This document shows positions 1 to 7,074 of a stretch of 64,000 nt of DNA, piece by piece; position 1 is the first letter of the stretch, and every line of letters starts with the position of its first letter. The notes beneath the pieces are model-generated. The model was given only the letters and a program-made list of their open reading frames with translations. It was not told where the DNA came from and ran no database searches. Where the stretch lies: the NCBI GenBank assembly GCA_902806205.1, contig CADCVR010000001.1, positions 124,001 through 188,000 of the forward strand, given 5' to 3'. Position numbers and translations under genes: made by a program. The DNA comes from an uncultured Solirubrobacteraceae bacterium (lineage in GTDB: Bacteria > Actinomycetota > Thermoleophilia > Solirubrobacterales > Solirubrobacteraceae).

Positions 1-172
1 CGTCGGCGTGGGCCGGTCCAATCCGGAGATCGCAGACGAGCTGGTGATCTCCGTCGCGACCGTCAAGAGCCACGTCCGTCACATCCTCACCAAGCTCGCA
101 CTCCGCGACCGGGTGCAGGCGGTCGTGCTCGCGCACGAGTCCGGTTTGGTCAGTCGGGACCCAGACCGCTGA
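1..172 (+). CDS. C-terminal end of a LuxR/NarL-type DNA-binding regulator, cut by the window edge
   Basis: Only the last 56 residues lie in the window, read from base 2 to a TGA at 170-172. They form a LuxR-type helix-turn-helix: the helix [10 protein letters not shown] is followed by the recognition helix [13 protein letters not shown] and a short tail. In NarL/FixJ-type response regulators this domain binds DNA once the receiver is phosphorylated. The receiver, if there is one, lies upstream of the window, so a standalone LuxR or LAL-type regulator is also possible. The next gene starts 326 bases later behind its own operator-like site, so cotranscription is unlikely. Confidence 0.85.
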   Translation, partial: VGVGRSNPEIADELVISVATVKSHVRHILTKLALRDRVQAVVLAHESGLVSRDPDR

Positions 173-452
173 AGCCACCCACGCGATGCTTTCGCACTAC
201 GGGGCGGCGCGGCATCCATCACCCGCTCCGGGGCATGAAGCCGTCTCGAGGTCGAGTCCGTGGACCTCTCGGAGATGCTCATGGAAGTAGCGGTCGTAAG
301 GCTCTTGGGAGGGGGCCATGCCCTCAGCCAGCGCCGGTGTGCGCCGCGAGCGCGCTGACCGGTCCTCGGCTCGGGTCCGACGGCAACCGCGCCTCCAAGC
401 AGCCGGCCGTAGCGAGCCGAGCAGGTCGGCGGTCAGCGGGCGGCCACGATAC
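173..452. other. Intergenic stretch with nothing recognised
   Basis: This gap lies between the LuxR-type gene and the operator-like site of the BlaI operon. Short open frames exist but none has a recognisable protein or a convincing ribosome binding site. It probably holds the upstream part of the promoter for the operon starting at 499, but I see no clear -35 element. Confidence 0.4.
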
Positions 453-471
453 CTACTACTCTAGATCGTAG
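453..471. promoter_or_regulatory. BlaI/MecI-type operator-like site 1
   Basis: The sequence CTACTACTCTAGATCGTAG is an imperfect dyad with CTAC and GTAG arms. The same 19-base pattern recurs at 2300-2318 and 12961-12979. It lies 28 bases before the ATG of the first gene of the operon encoding the BlaI-type repressor, where an autoregulatory operator is expected. BlaI and MecI are known to bind TAC-rich dyads of this kind; that this protein binds this site is inference. Confidence 0.6.
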
Positions 472-498
472 AACGACTTCGGCCCCCAAGGAGCACCA

Positions 499-720
499 AT
501 GGAGAGCATCCTTCTCAGCCTCGCCTTTCTCGCCTGCCCGCTCGGCATGGGCCTGATGATGTGGTTCATGGCCAAGGGCATGCGCAAATCGAGCGCGCCG
601 GCCCAGCCCCCGCACCACGCCAGCGTCGAGCAGCTTCGAGAGGAGCACCGTCGCCTCGGCGAGGAGCTCGAGCGCCTCGACGACCGGCCCGCCTTCCCGG
701 CAGCGGCCGGGGGCGCGTGA
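499..720 (+). CDS. Small single-span membrane protein with an ACPLGM motif
   Basis: This 73-residue protein has one N-terminal membrane segment (about residues 3-25) containing [13 protein letters not shown], unusually rich in Met plus one Cys. A basic stop-transfer KGMRK follows, then a Pro-rich linker, then a charged helix ([17 protein letters not shown]) that could form a coiled coil. AAGGAG lies five bases before the ATG. The next gene overlaps its stop codon and has the same layout. The Cys/Met pattern recalls small metal-associated membrane proteins of the DUF2933 kind, but I cannot assign it. Position at the head of the BlaI operon suggests a role in sensing or stress at the membrane. 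Confidence 0.7.
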   Translation: MESILLSLAFLACPLGMGLMMWFMAKGMRKSSAPAQPPHHASVEQLREEHRRLGEELERLDDRPAFPAAAGGA

Positions 721-938
721 GCACCGCGCTGCTCGTTCTCGTCGTCGCGGCGGCGCTCGCGTGTCCGCTCCACATGCTGTGGGCCATGCGGCGCGGCAAG
801 CGCGCGGCGTGCTGCCCGCCGCGCCGCGGCAACGACGTCGAGGCGCTGCGCGCGCGCCAGCAGGCGCTCGCCGCCGAGCTCACCCGGCGCGCGCGCCAGG
901 GCACCCCGGCGTCGCCGGAACTCGAAGCTAGGCTCTAG
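717..938 (+). CDS. Small single-span membrane protein with an ACPLHM motif, partner of the preceding gene
   Basis: The GTG start at 717 overlaps the previous TGA, and the frame gives 73 residues. An N-terminal membrane segment ends in [12 protein letters not shown]. It is followed by the basic Cys-rich patch KRAACCPP and a charged helix ([18 protein letters not shown]). Length and layout match the upstream neighbour, so the pair probably arose by duplication or works as a complex. Cys, His and Met in or beside the membrane segment would suit binding of a soft metal, but this is inference. The blaI-type gene begins four bases after its stop, so all are probably cotranscribed. Confidence 0.7.
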   Translation: MSTALLVLVVAAALACPLHMLWAMRRGKRAACCPPRRGNDVEALRARQQALAAELTRRARQGTPASPELEARL

Positions 939-942
939 CAGC

Positions 943-1341
943 GTGTCGACCGACGCCAACAGCGCCCCGCCGGAGCTCCACGAGCTGGAGTCCGAGCTCA
1001 TGGAGCTGATGTGGGAGCACGGCGAGTGCAACGTCCGAGCTGTGCTCGAGGACCTCAATCAGCGCTCGGACAAGGAGCGCAAGTACACCACCGTCATGAC
1101 GACGATGGCCAGGCTCGACAGGAAGGGCCTGCTCGTCCGTCGGCGCGAAGGCAAGACGGACATCTACAAGCCCACGATGACCCGCGAGGAGTACCACGAG
1201 GCACGCGCAGCGGCGGAGGTGGGCGCGCTCGTCGCCAACTACGGCGAGGCGGCGCTCGTGCACTTCGCGCGGCAGATGGACCAACTCGACCCCAAGCGCC
1301 GCGAGCAGCTGCGACGCCTCGCCCGGCGTGACGCCAGCTAA
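943..1341 (+). CDS. blaI: BlaI/MecI/CopY family transcriptional repressor
   Basis: This 132-residue protein is a winged-helix repressor of the BlaI/MecI/CopY family. The N-terminal ELHELESELMELMWEHGE leads into the DNA-binding domain, with VRAVLEDLN and the recognition region YTTVMTTMARLDRKGLL followed by the wing RRREGKTDIYKP. A helical dimerisation domain follows. It lacks the C-terminal Cys-x-Cys metal hook of CopY, so control by proteolysis through the adjacent M56-type peptidase is more likely than direct copper sensing. The start is GTG. The last 14 bases overlap the peptidase gene. Its likely operators are the three repeated dyads at 453, 2300 and 12961. Confidence 0.92.
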   Translation: MSTDANSAPPELHELESELMELMWEHGECNVRAVLEDLNQRSDKERKYTTVMTTMARLDRKGLLVRRREGKTDIYKPTMTREEYHEARAAAEVGALVANYGEAALVHFARQMDQLDPKRREQLRRLARRDAS

Positions 1342-2245
1342 GGCGGTCTTCGTCCTGCACGCCGGCCTCGGCGTCGTCGCGGCCGGCGTGCTGCTGTTCG
1401 CGCTGGCCACCGCCGCCGGTGGGCTGAGGTTCGATGCGCCGTCGGCGGCAGCACTCGCCGAGGCGTGCGCGTCCTTGGTCGTCCCCGACCTCAGCGTGGG
1501 CTCCGTTGCGAGCCTGGCGCTCGGGAGCCTCGCCGCGGCGGTGTTCATCCTCGGCGCCCGGTCCGCGGTCCGGCAGTTGTTGGCGTCCCGGCGCATCGTC
1601 CGGGGGCTACCGCGACGCGGCCTCGGCCCGGACGGCGCGGTGCTCTTCGCGCATGCCCAGCCGCGGGCCTTCTGCGCCGGGCTGCTGCGCCCGCGGATCT
1701 ACCTCTCCACGGGCGCGACGTCGACGCTGAGTGCCGATGAGCTCGGTGCTGTGCTTGCCCACGAGGCTCACCACGCGCGCGTCCGTGACCCACTGCGCGT
1801 CTTCGTCGTCCGCGGGGTCAGCGACGCCTTGTTCTTCCTTCCCGCGGCCCGCAAGCTCGCGGAGCGCCACGCCGCGCTCGCCGAGATGGCCGCAGACGCC
1901 GCGGCCGTCCGCAAGGGCGGCGCGCAGCCGTTGGCGTCGGCGCTCCTCACCTTCGAGGCGGCCGACCCCGCGGTGGTCGGCATCGCGCCCGAGCGCGTCG
2001 ACCACCTGCTCGGCGACCGCCCGGCCTGGCAGCTTCCGGTGGCGCTGCTGGCGTGGTCGCTCACCGCTTTGACGGTCGTCGCCGTCATCACCGCGCGCCT
2101 TGAGGCCGCCCAGCACGGGCCCGCCCTGAACGTCCCGCTCTTCGCAGCCGAAGCCTGCATGCTGCTGATGGCCGCAGCGCCCGTGGTGTTCGGCGGGCTG
2201 GGCATCCTCGGCGTCCGGCGCGTGCTGGCGCGTCGCGCCGCCTGA
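1328..2245 (+). CDS. M56-type (BlaR1-like) integral membrane zinc peptidase
   Basis: This 305-residue protein has membrane segments near residues 5-30 and 55-75, and two more near the C-terminus (about 235-260 and 270-295). Between them is a cytoplasmic peptidase core with HEAHH at about residue 146 and a downstream EMAAD that supplies the third zinc ligand. This matches M56/BlaR1-type and related M48 enzymes, which cleave or inactivate BlaI-type repressors when a signal arrives. It has no C-terminal penicillin-binding sensor domain, so it is the short form and the signal is unknown. The GTG start overlaps the repressor gene by 14 bases, the standard blaI-blaR coupling. Confidence 0.85.
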   Translation: MTPAKAVFVLHAGLGVVAAGVLLFALATAAGGLRFDAPSAAALAEACASLVVPDLSVGSVASLALGSLAAAVFILGARSAVRQLLASRRIVRGLPRRGLGPDGAVLFAHAQPRAFCAGLLRPRIYLSTGATSTLSADELGAVLAHEAHHARVRDPLRVFVVRGVSDALFFLPAARKLAERHAALAEMAADAAAVRKGGAQPLASALLTFEAADPAVVGIAPERVDHLLGDRPAWQLPVALLAWSLTALTVVAVITARLEAAQHGPALNVPLFAAEACMLLMAAAPVVFGGLGILGVRRVLARRAA

Positions 2246-2276
2246 GCCACAGCGCCCACGCGCCAGCGTGCCGGGT

Positions 2277-2304
2277 TTGGCACGAAAGTCGCCCAGCGTC
2301 TACT
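2277..2304 (+). promoter_or_regulatory. Candidate promoter for the DUF4396 operon
   Basis: A TTGGCA hexamer at 2277-2282 is followed, after 16 bases, by TCTACT at 2299-2304, a plausible -35/-10 pair. The -10 falls inside operator-like site 2, so bound repressor would block RNA polymerase. The assignment comes from inspection alone. Confidence 0.4.
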
Positions 2305-2318
2305 ACCCTTGCTAGTAG
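2300..2318. promoter_or_regulatory. BlaI/MecI-type operator-like site 2
   Basis: CTACTACCCTTGCTAGTAG is the most symmetrical of the three sites, with CTACTA and TAGTAG arms around seven bases. It lies 33 bases upstream of the DUF4396 start codon and overlaps the likely -10. Aligned with sites 1 and 3 it gives the shared pattern CTACTACYCTnGmTmGkAG. Confidence 0.65.
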
Positions 2319-2351
2319 TTGCATCCTCTCTACGGACCAAAGGAACCCTGA

Positions 2352-3044
2352 ATGAGTGAAATGAGCACCCCGGCCTGGTTGACGCCGGTGTCGTGGTTCT
2401 TCGTCGGCATCGCGCTGCTGTCGGCGGCCTACATCGCCTACGACATCTACGGCCGCGGGCATCGCCAGCGCGTCGGTCCGATGAACGCCGTGTGGGCGGC
2501 CACCGGCCTCTACCTCGGCCCGTTGGCTGTGTGGGCGTACCACCACTACGGCCGCCGGCGGTCGGAGAAGTGGCAGGCCGCGCACGGCGTCGCTCCCGAG
2601 AAGGACCTCTCAGCCGCGACCGTGACCGGCGGCATCCCCGGCGGCGTGGCATCGCTCGTCGGTCATGTCATCGGCGTGCCGCTCATCGTGCTCTCGGGCG
2701 TGACGCTCGCCGGCCTGGACCTCTGGGCGATGATCGCCGCCGTCGCCGCCGTCGCCACGGCGTTCCTCTTCGCCTACGAGTACTTCTTCTCCACCGTTCC
2801 CGCTCGCCGCCTCTCGGGCGGCCAGGGCATCGGCGTCGCCGCGCTCATCGCCTTCGCGACCGTGCTGGCCTTCGACGTCGGCATGGGCGGCTGGATGCTC
2901 TTCCTGCACTTCGGCTGGGTCATGCCGTCGGTCACCGACGTCACGTTCCTGTTCCTGATGCAGGTCGGGCTCGTGCTCGGGTTCCTGACCGGCTATCCGA
3001 TGGTGCGCTTCCTCGTCGCGCGCGGGGTCAAGGCCGCCACATGA
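2352..3044 (+). CDS. DUF4396 family integral membrane protein
   Basis: This 230-residue protein matches the DUF4396 pattern: an N-terminal span (VSWFFVGIALLSAAYIAYDI), the signature YDIYGRGHRQRV, then NAVWAATGLYLGPLAVWAY. Three or four further spans follow, ending in a short basic tail (RFLVARGVKAAT). Function of the family is not established. The region that usually carries a GHC-type cysteine motif reads VASLVGHVIG here, so the His remains but the cysteines are gone. AAAGGA lies seven bases before the ATG. The gene overlaps the next by ATGA and lies behind operator-like site 2. Confidence 0.85.
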   Translation: MSEMSTPAWLTPVSWFFVGIALLSAAYIAYDIYGRGHRQRVGPMNAVWAATGLYLGPLAVWAYHHYGRRRSEKWQAAHGVAPEKDLSAATVTGGIPGGVASLVGHVIGVPLIVLSGVTLAGLDLWAMIAAVAAVATAFLFAYEYFFSTVPARRLSGGQGIGVAALIAFATVLAFDVGMGGWMLFLHFGWVMPSVTDVTFLFLMQVGLVLGFLTGYPMVRFLVARGVKAAT

Positions 3045-3928
3045 GCCGGCGGCCGGGACCGCGGGCGCTGCCGGCCGCACTCGCGGTCCTGGCAGCCATC
3101 GGCCTCGCTGCTTGCGGCGGCTACGACAGCAGCTCGGCGGTAGGCGCCGGCAACGACAGCGAACTCGTGCAGGAGGGCGCGCCGCTGGAGCACGTCCACG
3201 GCCTCGGCATCGACCCTGCCGACGGCCGGCTGTTCATCGCCACGCACAACGGCCTCTTCACCGCCGCTGAAGGCGAGACCATGCCGACGCAGGTGGGCAC
3301 CAGCAACCAGGACATCATGGGGTTCTCGGTCGCGGGCCCCAACCGCTTCGTGGGGTCCGGCCATCCGGGTCCTGACCAGGACCTCCCACCGAACCTCGGG
3401 CTCATCGAGTCCCGCGACGGCGGCAAGACGTGGAAGAACATCTCGCTAGCAGGCGAAGCGGACTTCCACGTCCTGGAGTCCTCCGGCAGTCAGGTCTATG
3501 GCTTCGACGGCACGCAGGGCCGCCTGATGGTCTCCGGCGACGGCGGCCGCAACTGGAAGCAGCGCCGGCCGCCGGCCGGCGTGTTCGGGCTGGCCATCGA
3601 CCCCACGAACGCGTCACGCATCGTCGCCGCGACCGAGCAGGGGCTCTTCGCCTCCAAGGACGAGGGCCGCAAGTGGCGCCCGGTCAACAACACGCTCGCC
3701 GGCCTGCTCGCCTGGCCGAAGCGCGACCAGCTCTACCTCGTCGACGGCGACGGGCAGGTCCTCCTGAGCCGCGACGCGGGCAGCAACTGGCAGACACGAG
3801 GCAGCATCGGCGGGCAGCCCGCCGCCTTCGTCGCCCACGACGACGAGCTCTACGCGGCGCTGGCTGACGGTACCGTCAAGCGCTCGACCGACGGCGGCGC
3901 GAACTGGACGGTCAGGACGACGCCGTGA
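3041..3928 (+). CDS. BNR/sialidase-like repeat lipoprotein (F510_1955-like)
   Basis: The 295-residue product starts with a lipoprotein signal peptide ending in the lipobox LAAC, so it should be anchored outside the cytoplasmic membrane. The mature part has beta-propeller repeats of the Asp-box type (SRDGGKTW, SGDGGRNW, SKDEGRKW, SRDAGSNW, STDGGANW) and a leading HVHGLGIDPADGRLFIATHNGLF. This layout resembles the F510_1955 family and the photosystem II stability factor-like fold. No catalytic sialidase residues are evident, so it is probably a binding or assembly protein. It is translationally coupled to the DUF4396 gene (ATGA overlap). Confidence 0.85.
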   Translation: MSRRPGPRALPAALAVLAAIGLAACGGYDSSSAVGAGNDSELVQEGAPLEHVHGLGIDPADGRLFIATHNGLFTAAEGETMPTQVGTSNQDIMGFSVAGPNRFVGSGHPGPDQDLPPNLGLIESRDGGKTWKNISLAGEADFHVLESSGSQVYGFDGTQGRLMVSGDGGRNWKQRRPPAGVFGLAIDPTNASRIVAATEQGLFASKDEGRKWRPVNNTLAGLLAWPKRDQLYLVDGDGQVLLSRDAGSNWQTRGSIGGQPAAFVAHDDELYAALADGTVKRSTDGGANWTVRTTP

Positions 3929-4099
3929 CGCGGAGCCAGCGCCGCGCCGGCGTCCTGCTCGGCGCGGCGCTGACGGTCGCCGGGTTGACAGCGCCGCAGC
4001 GACGCGAGAGCGCCCAAGGCGCCCGAGGGCGTCAGCCATCTCGGCCGCGTGCTCGCCGCGTAAAGCGGTGTGTTGAGGGTTCAGATGGCCTGGGGTCGC
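3925..4099 (+). pseudogene. Orphan signal-peptide start of a truncated third gene in the DUF4396 operon
   Basis: A GTG at 3925 overlaps the stop of the lipoprotein gene exactly as a coupled third gene would. It opens a convincing export signal (RRAGVLLGAALTVAGLTAP). The frame then dissolves into Arg-rich sequence with no recognisable domain and runs antisense into the end of nuoN. I read this as the 5' stub of a secreted or copper-type protein whose body was lost when the two converging units were joined. A genuine short gene is less likely. Confidence 0.4.
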
Positions 4100-5581
4100 T
4101 CAACGGGCGCCCATCAGCCGCGCGCCGTTGGCGAGGTCGAGCAGCGGCTCGGCCACGACGCCGAGCGCGACCGTGGCGACGGTCGCAACTGCCAGAGCGG
4201 TGGCTAGCGCCGCCGTCGCTGCCCGCGGCTGGCCGGTGTCCTCGGCGGCCGGAGAGAGCACCGCGGGCGCGATGACGCGCAGGTAGTAGAAGAGCGAGAC
4301 GACGGTGTTGAGGACGGCGACGACCGCCAGCCACGCCTGACCGGCGTCGATGGCCGCGAGGAACACCTCCAGCTTGCCGACGAAGCCCGCCAGCGGCGGC
4401 AGGCCCAACAGCGACAGGAAGGACAGCACGAGCGCGGCCGTCCACCACGGATGGCGGCGCCCGAGCCCGGCGAAGGCGGCGACGTCCGCGCTGCCGGACT
4501 CGCGCTGCACGGCGAGGACGACGGCGAAGGCGGCGAGGTTGGTGGCCGCGTAGGCGGCGAGGTAGTACACGAGCGCGGGCAGGCCGGCCTCCGAGCCGTC
4601 CATGGCGGCCACGCCCATGAGCAGGTAGCCGGCCTGCGCGATGGAGGAGTAGGCGAGCAGCCGGACGACGTTGGACTGCCACAGCGCTGCGAGGTTGCCG
4701 AGCGTCATGGTCACGGCCGCGACGATGGCGATCGCCGTCGGCCACCCGAGCGAGCCGTCGGGCAGCGCCTGGGGCAGGACGCGGGCAAGCGCCACGAGTC
4801 CGGCGACCTTCGGCAGGACGGACAGGTAGGCCGTGACCGGCAGCGGCGCGCCCTCGTAGACGTCCGGCGTCCAGAAGTGGAAGGGCACCAGGGAGGCCTT
4901 GTAGCCCAGGCCGACCACGACGAGCACGGTCGAGACCACGACCATGCCCACGGGCGCGTCAGGGAGGGCGCGGCCGATGGCCCCGAGCTCCGTCGAGCCC
5001 GCCAGCCCGAACCAGAAGCTCAGCCCGTAGACCATGGCCGCGCCGGCGACCGTCCCGTAGATGTAGTACTTCAGCGCGGCCTCGTTGCCGCGCAGCGAGC
5101 CGCGCAAGTAGCCCGCGAGGATGAACGAGGACAGGCTCAGCAGGCCCAGCGAGAGCGCGATGAGCGCAATGTCCCCCGCCGAGCTGAGGACCGCGGCCGC
5201 GAAGCTGGCAGCCGCCAGGACGGCGTAGAACTCCCCCTCGCGGTCGGTGCCGGCGACGGTCGGCCGGGCGAGCGCGACGGTCACGGCACCTGAGACGCCG
5301 AGGATGCCGACGATGGCCAGGGCAAGCCCGTCGACGACGACGGTCCCGGACATCGTCGAGCGGAAGCCGCGGTCGAGCCAGACGCCGGCGGCCAGCGCCG
5401 CCGCCGAGAGGTGCGCGCCGGCGACGTAGGCGCCGACGAGTCCCTGACGGTGGCGCGGCAGGGCGAGGGCGAGGACGACGGCGCCGATGGCAGCCAGCAC
5501 GAGCGCGCCGTAGGGCGACAGCCAGAGGAGGTCGGAGAGCATCTCCTCCTCCATCGCCTTGGCCGTCTGGACGTCGTTCAC
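4100..5581 (-). CDS. nuoN: NuoN-like antiporter-type membrane subunit of a complex I-like module
   Basis: The 493-residue product is an Mrp-antiporter-like subunit with about 14 membrane spans. Proton-channel signatures of NuoN are present: LVPFHFWTPDVYEGAPLPVT with its conserved Lys, VLPKVAG, SNVVRLLAYSSIAQAGYLL, and GLPPLAGFVGKLEVF. In complex I this subunit translocates a proton as electrons reach quinone; here no electron-input arm is encoded nearby. I used the GTG at 5581, 10 bases after nuoM. A Met ten residues in, or the ATG at the start of MLSDLLWL, are alternatives. It is the last gene of the operon and converges on the remnant at 3925. Confidence 0.9.
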   Translation of the reverse strand: MNDVQTAKAMEEEMLSDLLWLSPYGALVLAAIGAVVLALALPRHRQGLVGAYVAGAHLSAAALAAGVWLDRGFRSTMSGTVVVDGLALAIVGILGVSGAVTVALARPTVAGTDREGEFYAVLAAASFAAAVLSSAGDIALIALSLGLLSLSSFILAGYLRGSLRGNEAALKYYIYGTVAGAAMVYGLSFWFGLAGSTELGAIGRALPDAPVGMVVVSTVLVVVGLGYKASLVPFHFWTPDVYEGAPLPVTAYLSVLPKVAGLVALARVLPQALPDGSLGWPTAIAIVAAVTMTLGNLAALWQSNVVRLLAYSSIAQAGYLLMGVAAMDGSEAGLPALVYYLAAYAATNLAAFAVVLAVQRESGSADVAAFAGLGRRHPWWTAALVLSFLSLLGLPPLAGFVGKLEVFLAAIDAGQAWLAVVAVLNTVVSLFYYLRVIAPAVLSPAAEDTGQPRAATAALATALAVATVATVALGVVAEPLLDLANGARLMGAR

Positions 5582-5591
5582 GGCGCGGCGC

Positions 5592-7061
5592 TCACAGCCA
5601 GCTGCCGCTGTTGATGACGTCGAGCACCAGGCGTGGGAACACACCCAGCGCGACCGTCAGGACGATGAGCGGCACGACCGCGGCGAGCTCGCGGCCGCGC
5701 ACGTCCGTCAGTCCGCGCCACTGCTCGGAGGTCTCGCCCAGGAAGGCGCGCTGCAGCGCGAGCAGGAACAGGCCGGCGGTGATGACGATGCCGATGACGG
5801 TGACGGCCGCGACCGCCGGCCAGACGTCGAAGACGCCGAGGAAGATCTGCAGCTCCGCGGGGAACTGCGCGAGCCCGGGCAGGCCCAGCGAGGCGAAGAA
5901 GGCGACGGCCACCAGCGTCCCGTAGACCGGCATGGGCCGGATGAGGCCGTTGAGCAGCCCGAGGTCGCGCGTGCGGGCGCGCGTCTGGATGAACCCGGCC
6001 AGGAAGAACAGGGCGGCGGTGACCACGCCGTGGGCGACCATCTGCAGGACCGCTCCGTCGATGGCCAGCTCGCGAGCCTCGGCGCTGATGCCGCCGGCGG
6101 CGGCCGCGGCCACGCCGACGATGACGTAGCCCATGTGGTTGATGGAGGTGTACGCGATCAGCCGCTTGAGGTCGGTCTGCGCGAGCGCGACCAGTGCGCC
6201 GTAGAGCGCGGAGACCACGCCGAGCAGCGCGACGGGCAGCGCGTACTCGGCGAAGGCGTCCGGTAGCATCTGCAGGTTGACCCGGACGAGCCCGTAGGTG
6301 CCCATCTTCAGCAACACGCCGGCCAGCAGGACGCTGCCGGCGGTCGGCGCCTCGACGTGCGCGGCGGGCAGCCAGGTGTGGAACGGGACCACCGGGGTCT
6401 TGATGGCGAAGCCGACGAAGAACGCCAGGAAGACGAACGACGCGCCGACGCCGGCGCCGGCGAGCGGCTCCTGTTCGGCCAGGCGCATCATGTTGAAGGT
6501 GTTCGGCTCGGCCGCGAGGAAGAGCGCGATGATGCCGAGCAGGACGGGCAGCGACCCGACGAGCGTGTAGAGGAAGAACTTCAGCGCCGCGTAGCGGCGG
6601 TTCTCCTCGCCCCACAGCGCGATGAGGAAGTACATCGCGACCAGCGTCACGTCGAAGGCGACGTAGAAGAGGAAGAAGTCCTGGGCGAGGAAGAACGCGA
6701 GCGTCGCGCCTTCCAGCAGTAGCAGCAGCGCGGCGGCCGCGCGCGTCATCGGTTTTGGACCGACGCCGTGGATGACCGCGAGGACGAAGAGCACGACCGT
6801 CAGCGCGCAGAGCGCGAGCGACATGCCGTCGACGGCCAGGCGCCAGGAGATGTCCAGGCTCGGTATCCACGTCGCCTCCTCGACGAGCTGCATGCCACGC
6901 CCCGCGTCGAAACGCGCCCAGGTCACGGCCATGCACGCCAGCGCGAGGACGCTCGCGCCGAGCGCGACCGCGCGCGGGGCGGCGGTCATCCGCGCGGGCA
7001 GCACCGCGACGAGTGCCGCGGCCAGCAGCGGGACGGAGACGGCGAGGGTCAGCCAGGGCAT
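5592..7061 (-). CDS. nuoM: NuoM-like antiporter-type membrane subunit
   Basis: This 489-residue multi-span protein carries NuoM signatures: KTPVVPFHTWLPAAHVEAPT, then GVLLKMGTYG with the channel Lys, and DLKRLIAYTSINHMGYV. The usual WE pair with the essential Glu of the fifth helix reads FD in FYVAFDVTLVAMYFLIALWG, so an acidic residue is kept as Asp. Length is normal for the family. I chose the ATG at 7061 because AAAGGA lies five bases upstream and the sequence MPWLTLAVSVPLLAAALVAVL is a typical first span. The gene lies 13 bases after nuoL. Confidence 0.92.
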   Translation of the reverse strand: MPWLTLAVSVPLLAAALVAVLPARMTAAPRAVALGASVLALACMAVTWARFDAGRGMQLVEEATWIPSLDISWRLAVDGMSLALCALTVVLFVLAVIHGVGPKPMTRAAAALLLLLEGATLAFFLAQDFFLFYVAFDVTLVAMYFLIALWGEENRRYAALKFFLYTLVGSLPVLLGIIALFLAAEPNTFNMMRLAEQEPLAGAGVGASFVFLAFFVGFAIKTPVVPFHTWLPAAHVEAPTAGSVLLAGVLLKMGTYGLVRVNLQMLPDAFAEYALPVALLGVVSALYGALVALAQTDLKRLIAYTSINHMGYVIVGVAAAAAGGISAEARELAIDGAVLQMVAHGVVTAALFFLAGFIQTRARTRDLGLLNGLIRPMPVYGTLVAVAFFASLGLPGLAQFPAELQIFLGVFDVWPAVAAVTVIGIVITAGLFLLALQRAFLGETSEQWRGLTDVRGRELAAVVPLIVLTVALGVFPRLVLDVINSGSWL

Positions 7062-7074
7062 CGAGGTCCTTTCG

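Noticed and set aside
943-1341. Reading the BlaI-type repressor as a copper-sensing CopY
   Set aside because: The C-terminal Cys-x-Cys hook needed for copper sensing is absent and an M56-type peptidase is adjacent, which fits BlaI/BlaR control.
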